Counted from the stretch's first letter, positions 38,059 to 52,500 are shown. The stretch is DNA of 64,000 bases from Trebouxia sp. TZW2008 (GCA_002118135.1 BDIU01000301.1:186001-250000); one strand, 5' to 3'. The notes: generated by a model not told the origin, from the letters alone. Numbers and translations are program-made.

Positions 38059-40271
38059 TCACCTGCTATGGGTTCCCAACAAGACTGTCTGTGTCATTAA
38101 GGCTTTTCTGCTTTGCTGACCCTGCTTTGCTGCAGCCTTGAGTGCTTCACCCTTGTCGAACCATGTGTAGCGGTCAGTCACCCTAAGGCTCAACACCCTG
38201 CAAATTGGTACACAAAAGATCGTACGTGAGCCAGCGGGTGACAAAGTAAGCCTGCTGTATGGCCTTTCAGGAACAAGGTGAGGTTACCTGTTACCTACCT
38301 TGGGTTCACACGGGCACGGGTGTCAAATCAGTCATATGAATCAAATCACATGAGTGCACGCCGTTGACAGTGTCCAAACAAAGGCAACAAAGCATGCATA
38401 TGCCAGGAAGCGTACGAGTTGCAGCATGATTTTGATATTGATAGCAGCGAGCCCAGATAAGCAGTTGCAATGATGTGGCTCTGATTCTGACGTGATTTGC
38501 AACAGCCTCGTTTTGAGGGTAAATGATAGACAGCACAAGCAGTGAGAAAGCTTGGTTCTGTCACAAATGCCAGGCGCAGCAGGGTTGCACCTGAGTGAGA
38601 GGCTGTTGCGCAGCAGTTTCTGAAGCTGCAACTCCACTGGTTTCAGCATGCGTGAACCTTCAGCAGGAAGCCTGTAAAAAGCTGGAGGTGGAATGGGAAT
38701 AACGCCTGTTGGGGCAGAGACATCCCAGAACTCGTTTGCAGCACACTTGAAGGCCAACACTCTCAGGCGGGCCATGCTCTGACACGTCTTCAACAGCAGG
38801 CTGACAGCAACAGACTCCTCCAAACGCCTCAGAGGATTTGGCTGCGCATCAGTTTGACTTGATAACTTGCCTGCATGTTGCCCCCGTAGAGTTAGCCCCG
38901 TAGGACGGGAACTTTTGGAATGTAGCGGTCAAGGAAACCAAGAAACATGCAGACATTGCTCGTCAAGGTGATGATAACACCGTAGCCAGCATATATGCTA
39001 AGTCTCTGGGCAGGCAGATAAGAGGCAATGTCATTTGCTACAAACATGCAATAATGTTATGAAGGCAGGGCAGGAGTAGAGCCATATGAAAGCGTAACAC
39101 GGACACCATGCATCTGCAATGGAACTGATGCACACCTGGTTGCGAGTGTACAGTGAGGCTCAGCACATGTTCGTTTCCTGCCAGTAGCTCAGAGACACAG
39201 ACCAACTCAGGTGCAGTCAATGTGAGCTGTATGTTGTCTGGGCAAATCTGCATCTGCTCTCCAAATTTCTGAGCTGCAGACATCCACGCTGCAGCAAAGG
39301 CGCCTCCTTGGTAGTGGACTGCTATGCGCTGTGTGTTCAAAGAGTTGCCATCCAAATTCAACAGGGCCTGCAAGGTGTCATTCCAATATCAAGCAATAGA
39401 ATTGCACTCTGGGGCAGGGAGCCACATGTGACTCATTGGACTTCCTGGCTTGGAAGCACAGATGTATGTGTCAGCTTCAACAACATCAATACCTCAGCTA
39501 TATCAACATCAGCTTGAACACCTGACTGCTCACAAGCAGCAGTTTGTCTGACAACTTCTGAGAGCAGACAGAGCATAGCAGAGGCAAAACAGCTTCTGCT
39601 GTAGCTTGCAAAAGCCAACAGGCATTGAGCACAGCTTCAGCAAGCTGCGTTTGCACGTTAGCTGGCACCACTGCATGCACTGATGCAAGAGGAAGCCGCG
39701 TACCTTCAACACTTCAGTTTTGGCCGTCTGAAGCCTGGGCACGTCAGTAGGATGGTCTGCCACAAACTGCTGCCATGTCTCATCAGGCTGCTGCTGACTT
39801 TGCACTGCAACATGCATAGGCTGATGCTTTGATCAGAGGCAAGCATACTTTGGACCACAGAGCTTGTTGCACTGTACCTGGCTCAGCTTCAAACAGGGAC
39901 AGAACAGTGTTGCCAAGCTGCCCTGTATGCATCATGCTGACGAGCTGACGCTTGTGTTTGACGCCCTTGATGTGCACGTCCCAATCCTTTTCACGAGCAG
40001 CGGTGGTGCAACTGCACGCCTCACAGAACCACTGTTTAGGTGCTTTTTTGTTCGGTCTGCTGTACTTGTCCAGCACGGCCTTGCGTGACTGCTCGTCCTC
40101 CGGATTTGCTGGTATGTTTGCATCATTTCTACGGCGCTTCCAGGCTTTGCTGCGCGACCTTGCTTCAGCAGCAGGATTTGGTCCAGGGACTGCAGCGTCT
40201 CCCAGCAGTCTGGCCACAAAAGCCAAGTCCTGTGGAGCACCAGCCATGTTCGCAGGCTGTCCATTGCTCAT
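38059..40271 (-). CDS. Matrin/U1-type C2H2 zinc-finger protein of unknown function, 6 exons, 422 aa
   Basis: Exons 40271-39878, 39804-39704, 39644-39522, 39367-39136, 38870-38591, 38197-38059; every junction phase agrees. The start is MSNGQPAN; an in-frame ATG at 40304 is an alternative. Residues 36-50 form a basic KAWKRRRND patch. A U1/matrin-type finger follows: C83-x2-C86-x13-H100-x5-H106 in WFCEAC...HIKGVKHKRQ, a fold that usually binds double-stranded RNA or RNP. The rest is leucine-rich and helical (VLNACWLLQATAEAV, LLLKTCQSMARLRVL) and ends with a basic tail. I do not recognise the family. It shares a 256-bp divergent promoter with GWD. Confidence 0.8.
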
Positions 40272-40527
40272 GAGCACCGCCGTTGTGCTGTTGGATGCGC
40301 GCACATAGCCTGTGAAATGACAACTGTGTTCTGTAAATCAAAAACTTTGGTGAGTCTCAAGGCCCACGTGGGCGACACCTTCGCCAAAGCGGCCAAGATT
40401 TTGAGTTCCTTCGCAACTTGATAGGTTGTTTTGCTTGCCCCTGTTCTTTGCGTCTGATCGCAACAGCAAGACCGACTGGACGACAGGCCTCTTACCAGCT
40501 GGCCCTGATTGGTTGCAAGCGTCAGCC
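40272..40527. promoter_or_regulatory. Shared divergent promoter region, zinc-finger gene and GWD
   Basis: 256 bp between opposed ATGs, CpG-rich on both flanks. Promoter role inferred from position. Confidence 0.55.
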
Positions 40528-43500
40528 ATGCTCGGCTGCGGGCGCCTCGTTGGGACAACGCCCTTTGGAGTCAGACCACAGCTAGTCAACCGAGCCAGCC
40601 CGTGCTGTCCGTGGTTGCCCACAGCACACAGATCGATGTGCCTAGGCATCAAGCAGCTCACAAGGTGAGCCTGGCCGCCTCACCGTGCAGCGCTGCCACC
40701 AGCTCTTCTGATCAGCAAGATCACCTTTCGCTGGCTTGCCCTGACGCAGGCCTTCTCCTTGTTTGGACAGGCTCTCTAGACCGGCACGCAGCCGCAAATG
40801 GGCCCGAGGTGAGCCCAAGTTGTGCAAGGGTACACATGCCTTATACGGTCAAGCAGGCAGGCTTACTGATGCTTCGCTGCAGGTCTTGCAAGAGTGTCTG
40901 TTGCTGCTGCTGCTGTGCAGAATGCAAGCAAATCATCATCCAGTGGTAAAGAAGGCGGCAAAGAAATCCTATCTTCTGTAAGGTGGGTAGCTGTTCTGAC
41001 GGTATCTTGCCTGAGCCGCATGGCGGCTTTGACTGCTTGTCGAACACACCAGGGAAAGAGCGAAGCGAGCTTGAATGCTTCATGCCATGTGCAGATTTGA
41101 TGCTGGCCTCAATGTCTCTGTCAGCAAGGTTCCTGGGATGTACGAGGTCAGCTCCAGAATTGACAACTCCTGCGTGACATGAGTGCCTGTTGTAAGCAGG
41201 GCTCAGAGCTGCATGCCGTATAACCATGCTTTGCTCAGCAAAGCTGCATGCGTTTACCATGTTTTGTTCAGGAACGCACTGTACCTCAACTCAGGCTACT
41301 TGTTCTCACAGAAGCTCACATGGCGATCGCATCAGCATAGCGTTTGTGCTCATCGCTTCCTGCCGTACTCACACTTGACTGCAAAGCAACAGGCTCAGCA
41401 CAAGTGCTTGTGTTTAGGTCAGCAAAGTTGTTTGCATCTTGTATCATGCGTGAACCACTATCAGGAACATCTTGAATCACCAAGAACATGACGACAGGTG
41501 CACATCCAAGCAGAGAAACCCAAGGACATGGTTATGCACTGGGCTGTCAATGACTGGAACCTCTCACCTGAGTCCTGCAGACCTGAGGGCACTCAGCAGA
41601 TAGACGATAAAGCTGTCCAGACCCCCTTCAAAGATGGCAAATCAATACACCTAAGTTTCCCTGAAGCAGACGCCCCCAGCAGGTATCGTAGAGCAGCATG
41701 CTGCATTGAAAAGCGCCTTGTCAGCATCAAACACCAATCATGGAGCAAGGAAGTCATGCTGTCATGAGGGGCAACTTTGCAAGGAAACAATGTTTGGCTG
41801 ATGAGCCTGCACCTGCTCTGCCACAACATCAGCTCCTACACGTTGCTCCTGCCCTTGTGTTCTATTCATGGAGCATCGCATTGGCGTCTTGACGCTACAG
41901 CATGCTCTGCACAACAGCTTTGCTTCAAAGCCAGCCCTATCATGTGCTGCTTTCCTTTGAACAATGCCATCATTTTGACACAATGTTGCTACAACATGCC
42001 AAAGCAGTCACGTTGCTTGCTTGTATCTCCAAACTGCTTGGCGTAGTGCAGAGGAATACTGCACCAACTGTGTGTGGTCCTGACGCATTTTCACTGATCT
42101 AGTACAGTTCACTGGACTTGACTGGTGCTTCAACACAGGGTGGTCTGGGTACTAAGGAGCTGCAGCCAGAGAACTGGATTTATGTCATAGCGGCAGCACA
42201 AAGTTTGCTATTTGGATGAAGCAGCTCATTTATCTCAAACGTTGCTCCCTCACGCAGGGTGGTTTGGGTACTGAAGGAACTGCAGCCAGAGAACTGGATC
42301 CACAACGGCGGCACAGACTTTGCTGTACAGCTGAAGCCACCTAGTGCTTCAGATGTGTTGGGCAAGGTGTTGACTGCTGAGGGCACCTACACCCACTGGT
42401 CCCTCTTTAACAGATTCATCTTGGCCAACGAGATCTTGGACGCTGCAGACTCTGCAGGTACGGTGTACTTAGCATGACAAGGTCAAGGTGTGGGTTGAGT
42501 CAAGCGTTTTACCAGTCAAGTTGTTGAACGGCAAACATGCACACAAGCCCTTCAGCTCAACAAGACTACACCAGCAAAAGCGTGCTGATGGGAGAATTTA
42601 CACACTGTTCCTGCATTCAGTGTCAGACAGTATGCTGGCTTCCAAGCTTGTCTCACAGCTCAGTGATGGAGCTCTAGTTGCTATTGACGAGCATCATGTG
42701 CCCAGTGTGATTGGCATCATGTGCTGGGCAAGGGTTGTTGGTCGCTAGCAACTAAAGCTTTGCGCCGGGAAGGTACTCAGCAAGCTTGTTGCCTGAAGCT
42801 GTAGCAATTGTGTGTCTTGAGGCGTCTGTGCCTGGCAGCATTGGCAACTGTGTCAAGACCTCTGCAAATACTCATCTTGTGGCTGCCAGAATGCAATCGT
42901 AAACTTGAGCAGCCGGTCCAACACTCTTGACATGCATCAGCCAGATTGGGTGAATGCTTTGACGTGCCATTGCTGACAAGTCACTCACCTTTCTCCACAG
43001 AACTAGATTGCCTAGAAATGCCATCCACCACATAGGTTTTCACTATCTTTGCTCAAGTATATTTGAGGTCACATGCCTGCCTGATTGCCTAGACAGTGCT
43101 GGCATGTACAAGGCATATTTGAACAAACCCACCCTTGTGCACCATTGTCTTCAGTCACATCTGGCAGTATCTCTCATGTTGTTTGTTTGCATTGCAGGTG
43201 CAGAAGGCATGTCCTTCTTGTTTGTGTGGCTGAGGCTCAGCACCATGAAGCAGCTGGACTGGTACAGAAACTCCAGCTATCAGTCCAAGGACATTGCCCA
43301 TGTACAGAAGACCACCACACAGAGAATAGCTGATAAGGTGCGGTTTGAGGACATGGCTCCATGACAATAACGTGCTGCTGTCCTGCGTTAAAAATGCTGT
43401 TGACAGGACATGACTTCCTGACAAAATTGTGCTGCTGTTGGGCCTGAAAATTGCTGACGACAGGACAAGGCAAGTGCCTGCTGCACACAGCATAGCGCCT

Positions 43501-46500
43501 GCCTTCACATGTGTACAACACACAGCATCTTGACAGAGCACAGACGGAAGTCCCAGGATCAAGTGAGAATGCAGTTTGTTGCCACGCAGGCAGCCTTTGC
43601 GTCCTGTGCTGAGCTTGCTCTTCCTCCCTTTAATGTACAGTGCATGCAGTTGCTGGTTGACTGGTGCGCAAGTGGCGTCAGTCTGTGATGCATCCAAGAG
43701 CTGCCACAGTTTGCCTGACAAAGAACCTGCATAGAGGTCTTGATATATCCATGGCCAGGCAATAGAAGTCACATTGCCAAACACAATTGGGCACTCCCAA
43801 TCAAGCCGCTGTGTGTATTGCAGGCTAGGTCCAGCAAAGACCCACAGTGCAGATTTTTTGCCCGGCTGGCAGTGGCGGGGCTACCCCGGGGAGGGGGGGA
43901 CGGGGATGCCATCAGGCATGGCATCCTCAACATCATGCGAGAGAACGGCATCAAGGAGGGTCACCGGCCGGTATGTTCATTGACTCTATCGTGCACTTGC
44001 TGATCCTTGTCAATTTAGGATACAGACGCAATTCCCCAGAGTATATGATGGCATATCTAAGCTCGCATGCGATGCTGGGCATGGTTGAAGTACAACCAGA
44101 GTTACATGAGCATGTTTGACATGACTCACTGCATTGCAGAATTTGTCAAAACAGGTCTCCTACAATGCATGCTTGTTCTGGGAAGTGGCTGGTCTCAGGA
44201 CATGTTCTGCTGGAAGGCGGCATGTCCATGGTGCTGAGACTGCTTCATAGTGTCAAATTGAGCCTGCACTGCACATCAAAGTCTTCGGTTGTGCAGAGCC
44301 TGGGTCACACAGCCCTTCAGTTGCACAGTGCTAGTCTTTGCTTGCAAGGCATTGAGTGCCATTTCTTGGAAGCGTGGCATCCAAAGCTGCACACCAACAC
44401 GACGCCTGAGGACATCACAGTGTGCGAGGTCTACATCCCCTTCCTGGATGTAGTGTGATGTGAGCTTTCCCATGTGCGTCGCACTTTCAAAAGCTGATGT
44501 ATACTTGCAGGGCATTGAGTGCCATTTCTTGGAAGCCTGGCATCAGAAGTTGCACACCAACACAACGCCTGAGGACATCACAGTGTGCGAGGCTTACATT
44601 GCGTTTCTAGAGTCAGGTGATATTGGCACCTACTCCCGGTTGCTTTGGGAAAACGGCGGCATCAGCAGAGATGCCATGGCCAACAAATGGGACCGCAAAA
44701 TCCCCGGTACATCCTTCTTCTCTCACTATGGGACCGCAAGATCTCAGGAGCATACACCTGCTTTTCGTATAACTTGCACAAGGTACAGAGTTTCTATTGC
44801 AATACGACTGGCTTTGACACAACAGCGGCATCAGCAGAAATGCCATGGCCAACAAGTGGCAGCGCGAGATCCAGGTACATTTGTCTACCTGTTGCTGTGG
44901 TGAGAGCCATGGCCCATGTCATATGGTGCCACACACTCTGCAATTGTGCCTGCAAGCTGTGTGTTGACTACAAGGGCATTGGCTCATGTGTAACCTGAAG
45001 CACTGCCACAGCCCCTGACTATGGCTTGCGCAAAAAGCAGAACCCATGCTGCAAAGCATGAGCCACCCTTATCCTAGTCAAATTGCAGCTTGCGTATTGT
45101 TTTTGTGTGTGCCAGCAAATGATGTGTTCAGATCAGTAGCCTGCTCAAGTTGACTTGAACATTCTCTTCCTTCCAACCTTGAGCAACAGCCCCTGCTCAC
45201 GTTGACAGCAACAATCCTTTCTTCTACAACAAAGTTGGCAACGGTCGCATGTGCAGCAGGCATTGATTGCTATTCTTTTTGTTCTTCTTCACTGATGGTC
45301 TTCTTCACTGTTGGTCTTCTTCTTCTTGCTTTTTTTCTACTTGACATCAGTGTTGCATGTGCAGCTGACCCTCTGCACCTGCCTCACCTGATTGGCCCCA
45401 TGAAGCACTACCTGTGGATTCTGAAGACTACACACGGAGGGGCGGACATGGACACTTGCTTGGAGATGGCCAAGGGCAGCTTGGACGGTATAACCCAGTT
45501 CTGCCCTGCTCCGCCCTGCCCAGCCCTGGCCCTGTCCTGCCCATTGCCTGCTCTGTCTTGTACAGACCTGCCCTGGCGATGCCCTGTCAATGCCCTGTCC
45601 CTTCTCTGCTCTGCCCTGCCCTGGTGCCCTGCCCTGGTGACTTGCAGTGAATGGCATGCTGAGGATCAGGACCAAGCGGTGGGTGCCCAGCCGCATGCAG
45701 ATAGTTATCAGTGTTGCTGACAAGTATTGCGCCCACAGGTGATTTGCAGTGGCAGCTGTATGACCTGCTGAGGAACCGAAATGAGTGGTGGGTGCCCGGC
45801 AAGCTGGTGGAGCTCAGGCAGCGCCTTGAGCACTACTGGAGGGTGAGATTGCATCCTACTTTTGCCAGCTCTGTTGCAGTCTGTGCCTGCCTGTCTGCAA
45901 CAAGCAACAATCACAGACCATGTGGGTATACATGACATATGCAAGATCTCTTTGTTTCAAAATCAAGAATGAATCATGAGGAAATGGAAGGTTTGGCAAG
46001 CATGTCACGTTAGCCCATCAGCTGCTTTCTGCGCGACGCGCAAAGATTGAACATTCTGTAAATATGTGCCCATTCTCAGGCGCACCTAGATGCACATGAG
46101 CAACTTCAACTATACATGGTTCAGGTCAGCACAGGACGAACTTGCTTTGAAACAGTTGACTGCTCCAGCACAACCCTAGCTGGACCTGCATATGCTACAC
46201 AGGCATGCATAACTTTTGAAGGAAGTATGATGTGCAGGCGGAAACGGCTTCAACAGACGTCTTGCTGCTAGACATAGCCCTGCACAACTACATCTGGCTG
46301 TGTATACATGCAGACAAGGGCAATTTTTCTTGGTTTTTTTGCACACTGCAGTCATACCAAGTTTGATCTGCAGGCAGAAGGAGCTTCCAGAGATGCACTG
46401 CTGCTAGACAAAGCCCTTGACAACTACTTCTGGTTGTGCATTCAGCGCGCAGATAAAAACAGCCCAACAGGGAACGATGCACATTTGTCATACTAACATC

Positions 46501-49500
46501 ATCAAAGTTGATCCACAGGCAGAAGGAGCTTCCAGAGATGTGCTGCTGCTGAACATAGCCCTTGCCAACTACAGTAAACTCTCTTTGTAAGGACAATCGA
46601 TGTAGGGACAATCTCGATGTAAGGACAACGCCTTTGGTGACCGAACACTGTATACTGACTGCAATGGTCCCTCTGAGTAAGGACAATTCCATGTAATGAC
46701 AAGTTTCTTGGTAATCAAAGCAGTCGTTTCAAAGAGAACTTACTGTACTTCCGTTCATGCATTCACTGCACAGACAAGCACAGCCTGTCAGGGAAAACTG
46801 CACATGCATGATTGTATGTGTGGTGTGCAGGCAGAAGGGGCCTCCAGAGATGTGCTGCTGCTAGACATAGCCCTTGACAACTACTTCCGGCTGTGCATTG
46901 AGCGCACAGATAAGAGCAGCCTGTCAGGGGATGATCTGCTTGAGATGGTTGGCTTGGTGCTCAGCAACGCCGTCATTGCTGGAGAGAGTGAGGACTTTAG
47001 CCAGGTCAGTTGCTCAGTAGAATGGACACTGATATCGCCTTGGTATTGTCCATTTGTGAGTCCCTTGGCTTTACATTTTGCTCAACAACTCCAGAAGCCT
47101 TGCACGGTTGAACATCTTGGGTGTGACAGTGCTCGCATCTCGGAGCAAGCAGATCACTATCAACTGCTTATCTTCTCTTCATACTCACGCAGTGCTTAGC
47201 GTATTGGGACAGGGTGAAAGGAGCTGAGCGGTGGGGCCCTGACTGGAGCCTCAGAGCCCTTGCTGCTGCACAGCAAGCCCAACTCAGTCTCAGTGCCTTC
47301 GCTGACAACGTATACAACCTTGGCACCACATGTCCTCATGCACTGATTACGTATTTCCTGTCCGCAGTGTTTGGCGTACTGGGAAAGGGTGAAAGGGGAT
47401 GAACGATGGGGCCCTGACTGGAGCCTCAGGGCCCTTGCTGCAGCTCAGCGGGTCCAACTCAGTCTCAGTGCCTTCGCTGACAACATCTACAACCTGGTGC
47501 AGCCACATGCAGAGAGCTTTAAGTAAGCTCCTGTGACTGCAGCCTATTGATCCTGGCATTGTTTTGCAACTTGCTTGACAGCCTGGGCTCCAGCACATTC
47601 AACCGTCTGACTGACAGCTTTGTCCAGGCAGTTAGTGTGAGACTCTCATGGACTATCTGCTGCTGCTCTTCTCAGGCAGCTTGTGCGCTTTCTGAAGTGC
47701 CTGCTGCTTGACCATTACTGGCATTGCTAGGTCATTGCAAGGATACTGCTGCAGCTGTACATTGCCTATGCAAGTCTGCTCTTCTGAAGAAATCTGTATC
47801 TTGCAGCTTCAAGCTTGCGTTTGCTTCATGCTAAAGTTCCTCCCTTCTACTATCTTGTCTGCATTTATCATCTGTCTAGTCAGCTTTGCAAACAGCATGA
47901 CTTGTTTGCAGAGGTTTAGGCCAGCAAACATGTAGCTCTTGTGCTAGGATGTGCAATGTACCAGGCGTACATTCACTGTCACTCTTGTTGTCTTTGGACA
48001 TGGTTCTGGTCAGTCATATGATAAATTTGAATGAAGTTTCATCATGTTCATCATGTGTGTGCAGGGAGGCATGCAAGCTGGACCCCAAGTACATAACAAA
48101 CTTTGGGGAGGAGGTGGTGCGAGGGCAGCCTGTGTTTGTGTTGAGCATCCTATTGCAAAAGCTGGAGCCCATGCTGCGCTCAGCAGCTGGAGTTGCACCC
48201 TGGCAGGTGCATATTCTGCTCAGATCATCAGCTCCTGTGTGTTCCAAATGACATGTGTTTCAGTATCCCATAGTGCAGGCAACAGCGAACAATGACACAT
48301 TAGGTCTAGCCTGCACTGCCACTGGCAGCCTGAGCTGTTAGGTGGCAATGACTGTTGCACATTGCAGTACTGCTCTTCAAGCATGCAAAGCTTTTGAAGC
48401 TCACCCATTGGCTTGCTGCTGCATGCACGAACCAGCCCTGCTTATGCATGAACCAGCCCTGCTTATGCATGAACCAGCTGTGCAGATAGTCAGCCAGGCA
48501 AGCTATGCACCTGCCGCTGTTCTAATGCATGCACTGACTTCACAGATAGTAAGCGTCTGTTCATGTGGCACATGCATTGGATGTGCAGATAGTGAGCCAG
48601 GCAGAAGCTGGCGGGGAAGTGGCGGTCCAGGAGCTGGCAGATATCCAGGGCCACAGCTTTGACAGCGCCCGCGTGCTGTTGTCCAATCAGATTGGCGGCA
48701 TGGAAGACATTCCAGTAAGCTTCCATTACTGAATTGGCTGTGCATTGATCAGTCATCACCTTCAATCTACTCATCTTGCCATTTTCGCACGCTGCACATG
48801 TCACCAGAACAAAGATGCACTTGATGCTCATCTGACAATACATTATACAAAGGTACATGGCTTCAACAAAGCATGCTCAGAGGCCGCATTTTGTTGGACA
48901 AAACACATTGCTGTTTGCCTTTTGCCTGCAGGAGAATGTGACAGCAGTCCTGACACGCAGCCCCACTGATGTCCTGTCGCATGTTGCAATAAGAGCCAGG
49001 AGCCAGGGAGTGCTTTTGGCCACCTGTTTTGATGACTCGGCCCTTGATAGTATCAAACAACTTGAGGGCCAACATGTGCAGTTGGCAGTCGATGCCACAG
49101 GCGCAGTCACTGCCACTGAGTCTGCAGCGCCTGCGTCAGGCAATGGGGCTGTACCAAAGACAGGTGTGGTCACATTTCTGCTGGCAAGTAGACTCAATGT
49201 GTCTTCAGCACAGTCTGGGGCTCTTGATGTGATGAGATTGTGTCAGGGTCAGCAGCACCTGCGTCAGGCATGGCGCTGTACCTAAGACAGGTGCGGTCAG
49301 ATGTCTTTAACTGGTTACTGCTGCCAACCTTTGCTAGGAAGTCAACACAACGTATCCTGAGCACAGTGTGGAGGTCTCAACACGAGTCACTGAGTCTGCG
49401 GCACCTGCATGAATCAATGGTGCTGTGCATAAGACAACCTGCATTCAGATTTGTAATAATATCAGAATATTGTATTGATGCCGGACCTGTGCTGGCAAGC

Positions 49501-52500
49501 AGAGACATCGTGTATTTAACACAATTTGTTGGTCCCTGTATTGTTAATGTGCCACTCAGTTTGCAGCACCTGCATCAAGCAAAGGCGCTGCGAAAATCTG
49601 AGCTTGGGGCACGGCAAGTCTGGGAATCTGGCCACCCTGAGGGGCAAGCTTCCCACAAGCGTTGAAGCCCGCTCAGCTCTCATCTTTGCAACCTTGTTTG
49701 TGCAGGTGCCAATCTGCCACCGCTCAAAATCCCTAGGCCACACAGATCCTCAGCTTGGGCGCTGCGGGAATCTGACTTTGGGCAAGGCCTGGTCGGAGGC
49801 AAATCTGGAAATTTGGCCACCTTGTGGGGCAAACTGCCAGCTTCTACTGCTGTGCCCAAATCAGTATGCAATGGCGTTCATGGCTACTGTGATTTTGATT
49901 GGTCATCACTTCTGCAGGTGCTAAATTGCCGCCTCTCAAGATCCCCAGGCCACAGAGATCTTCAGCCTGGGCGCTGCGAGAATCTGACTTTGGGCAAGGC
50001 CTAGTGGGAGGCAAATCTGGGAATCTGGCCACCTTAAGGGGGAAGCTGCCAGCTTCTATTGCTGTTCCATCATCAGTAGCGTTGCCATTTGGCACCTTTG
50101 AGCGGGTGCTTCAGGACAATGTGAACAGGGACGCTGCTGCGACAGTTGGCAAGCTGCAGAAAGACTTGGTGAGTACAGCTTATCAATTGCATGTTTGGCA
50201 GAATGTTTGCATCAGTCCAATAAACCTGACCAGCATGCATTTGCACACGTGTTAGGCAAAGTTATTCTGTCTCCTACTTACGACTATACCTGTGACACGA
50301 GAGCTCAGCTTTCAGCAGAAGCTGCGGCAACTATCAACTTTCTGATGCAGACAGCAGTTCTGCTTGTGCAGGCAAATGCCAAGGGCATCCTGCCAGTGCA
50401 CCATGCGTCACAGGCTGATCCTTATGACTCAGTGTAGCCATGAAAATGTGTGCTCCTACAAATTTGGAGAGACACTGAATGTCAGCTTGTTTCCAAGCAA
50501 CAAAAAGCGTTGCTCACTTTAGCTCTGCGCATGCAGGCCAATGCCAAGGGCGTTCCACCAGCGCTAAGTCAACTGCGGCTTACAGTAGCTACACAGCTGC
50601 AGCCACCTGCAGGTTTTCAGCATGAGCTGGCTGCACAAGCAGAAGCTGCAGGTCTTGTAGAGGGTGGGGACTGGAGTGAAGGCGGTGATGCATGGCAGCA
50701 AGCATGGCCTGCCATATGCCAGGTGCCTGTTTTGAGAACTTTCTCCAAGCTATGACCATTATGCTTGCATAGTCTGGCATATGTCAGGCGCCTGCATCTC
50801 AGCCGTGTTCTCTTAGCTAAGACATCTTAAAGTCAGGGCAATGTTCCTAGTGGCTGCAATATGCCTGGCAGCATGCCTGGCCTACCGTATGTCAGGTGCC
50901 TGCATCTCACTAGTCCTCCTCAAGCAAGGACTGCATTCTGAATGCTGCAGCTGTACTGTGCCTGCCAGTCAATCTTGTTTTGCAAGCTACAATTGCATCT
51001 TGAGTGCTGTGGCTTTGACATGCCTCATGACATGCATGGCCTGCCATGTGTCAGGTGTTTGCACTCCAACAGTGCACTCTCAACAAGGGTAGCTTTGAGC
51101 TGTGAAACTGTCTAGGATGCTATAGCTGCCATATGCATGTCAGGCGCCTGCATTTCAACCAAGTCCTCTGACTGCTATGGCTGCTACATGCATGGCAGAG
51201 TGCATGGCCTGCCAGTTGTCAGGTGCCTGCATCTCAACCATGTCTTTTAAGCTTTGAAGATGGCTTGAATCTTATGTCTGCAACATGCGTGGCGGCACAG
51301 ATAGTCTGCCTTGTGCCAAATGTTTGAACCTTGACCAATTTTCTCAAATAGGATAGCTTTGAGCTAAAGCAATGACAAGCTATGGCTGCTTGGAAGTTTG
51401 CATGGCATGCAATATGTTTGGTGCCTGCATCTTGACAATATCCTTGGTGCTAGACCTGGGTCTTATGTGCTTTGTCTGTGAGCAAGAAAAGTGTTTGCTT
51501 CTGTCTCAATGCCGTGGCAACACTTGCATGCAGGTATGGGCTTCAAAGTGGAATGACAGGGCGTGGCTGAGCAGGAAGGCACGTGGTGTGGCAGACTCTG
51601 ACCTGTATATGGCATGCCTCCTGCAACAGGTCAGCCCTATCACCTTTGTTTGCAGCACGTGTTTTTGCTGTTGAGTCAGTGCAGCTTGTTCCCTGTTTGT
51701 TGCATCAGGCACTGTGGCTGTTGCAACAGATCAGCGCTATCACCTTTGGTGTTTCTGCTGTTGTGACAGTGCAGTAAATTCATACTTGCTTGCATCAGGC
51801 ATTCTAGCTGTTGCAGCAGTCGAGGTTGTTTGCCCTTGTTTGCAGCAGGTGCTGTAGCCATCAGCACTCTTTGTGGTAGCAGGCGCCTTGGCCATAGCCA
51901 CTCCTCGCTGCAGTGCGTGTTTTCAACATGATAGCTGCTAAAAAGCTTGTAGCCTGGCCTTGACATGGCAAAAACAGAAATGGCTGAAGGCAAATGGCGC
52001 ACTTTGCTTTGAGCTACACATCATAGGACAGAAGTTGCACAGTGCAGTTTGCCTTGGTGTAGAAATGGCACAATGCAGGTGGTCCCAGCACAATACGCAT
52101 TTGTTGTGCCTACAGCTGATCCCATTCACTTTGTCTTGTAACAGACACAGCCAAGACAACAGCAGCAGACTGCAGTTTGCCTTGACAACATGGAAAACAC
52201 AAAATTGGCATGGTGCAGGTGGTGCCAGCAAAGTATGCGTTTGTGGTGCACACAGCCAACCCCATCAGCAAGCAGAGAGGGGAGACATTTGGGGAGGTGG
52301 TGGTGGGCATGGGGGAGGCCCTAGTGGGCAACTACCCCGGCAGAGCCCTATCCTTCTCTGCTGCTGGTCAAGAGGTAATTATGTTTCCTGCACTGGACAA
52401 GAGCTGTTTGTGTTTCAGCTCCTGAAAACAAGAGTTTATCATTTGGAGAGCTGGTGGGTGTGGGGGAGGCCCTGGCAGGCAACTAGACTGGAAAGGCCCT

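Noticed and set aside
43155..43784. A 209-codon minus-strand frame
   Set aside because: It is antisense to GWD exon 7 and an intron containing a 57-bp tandem repeat; no domain.
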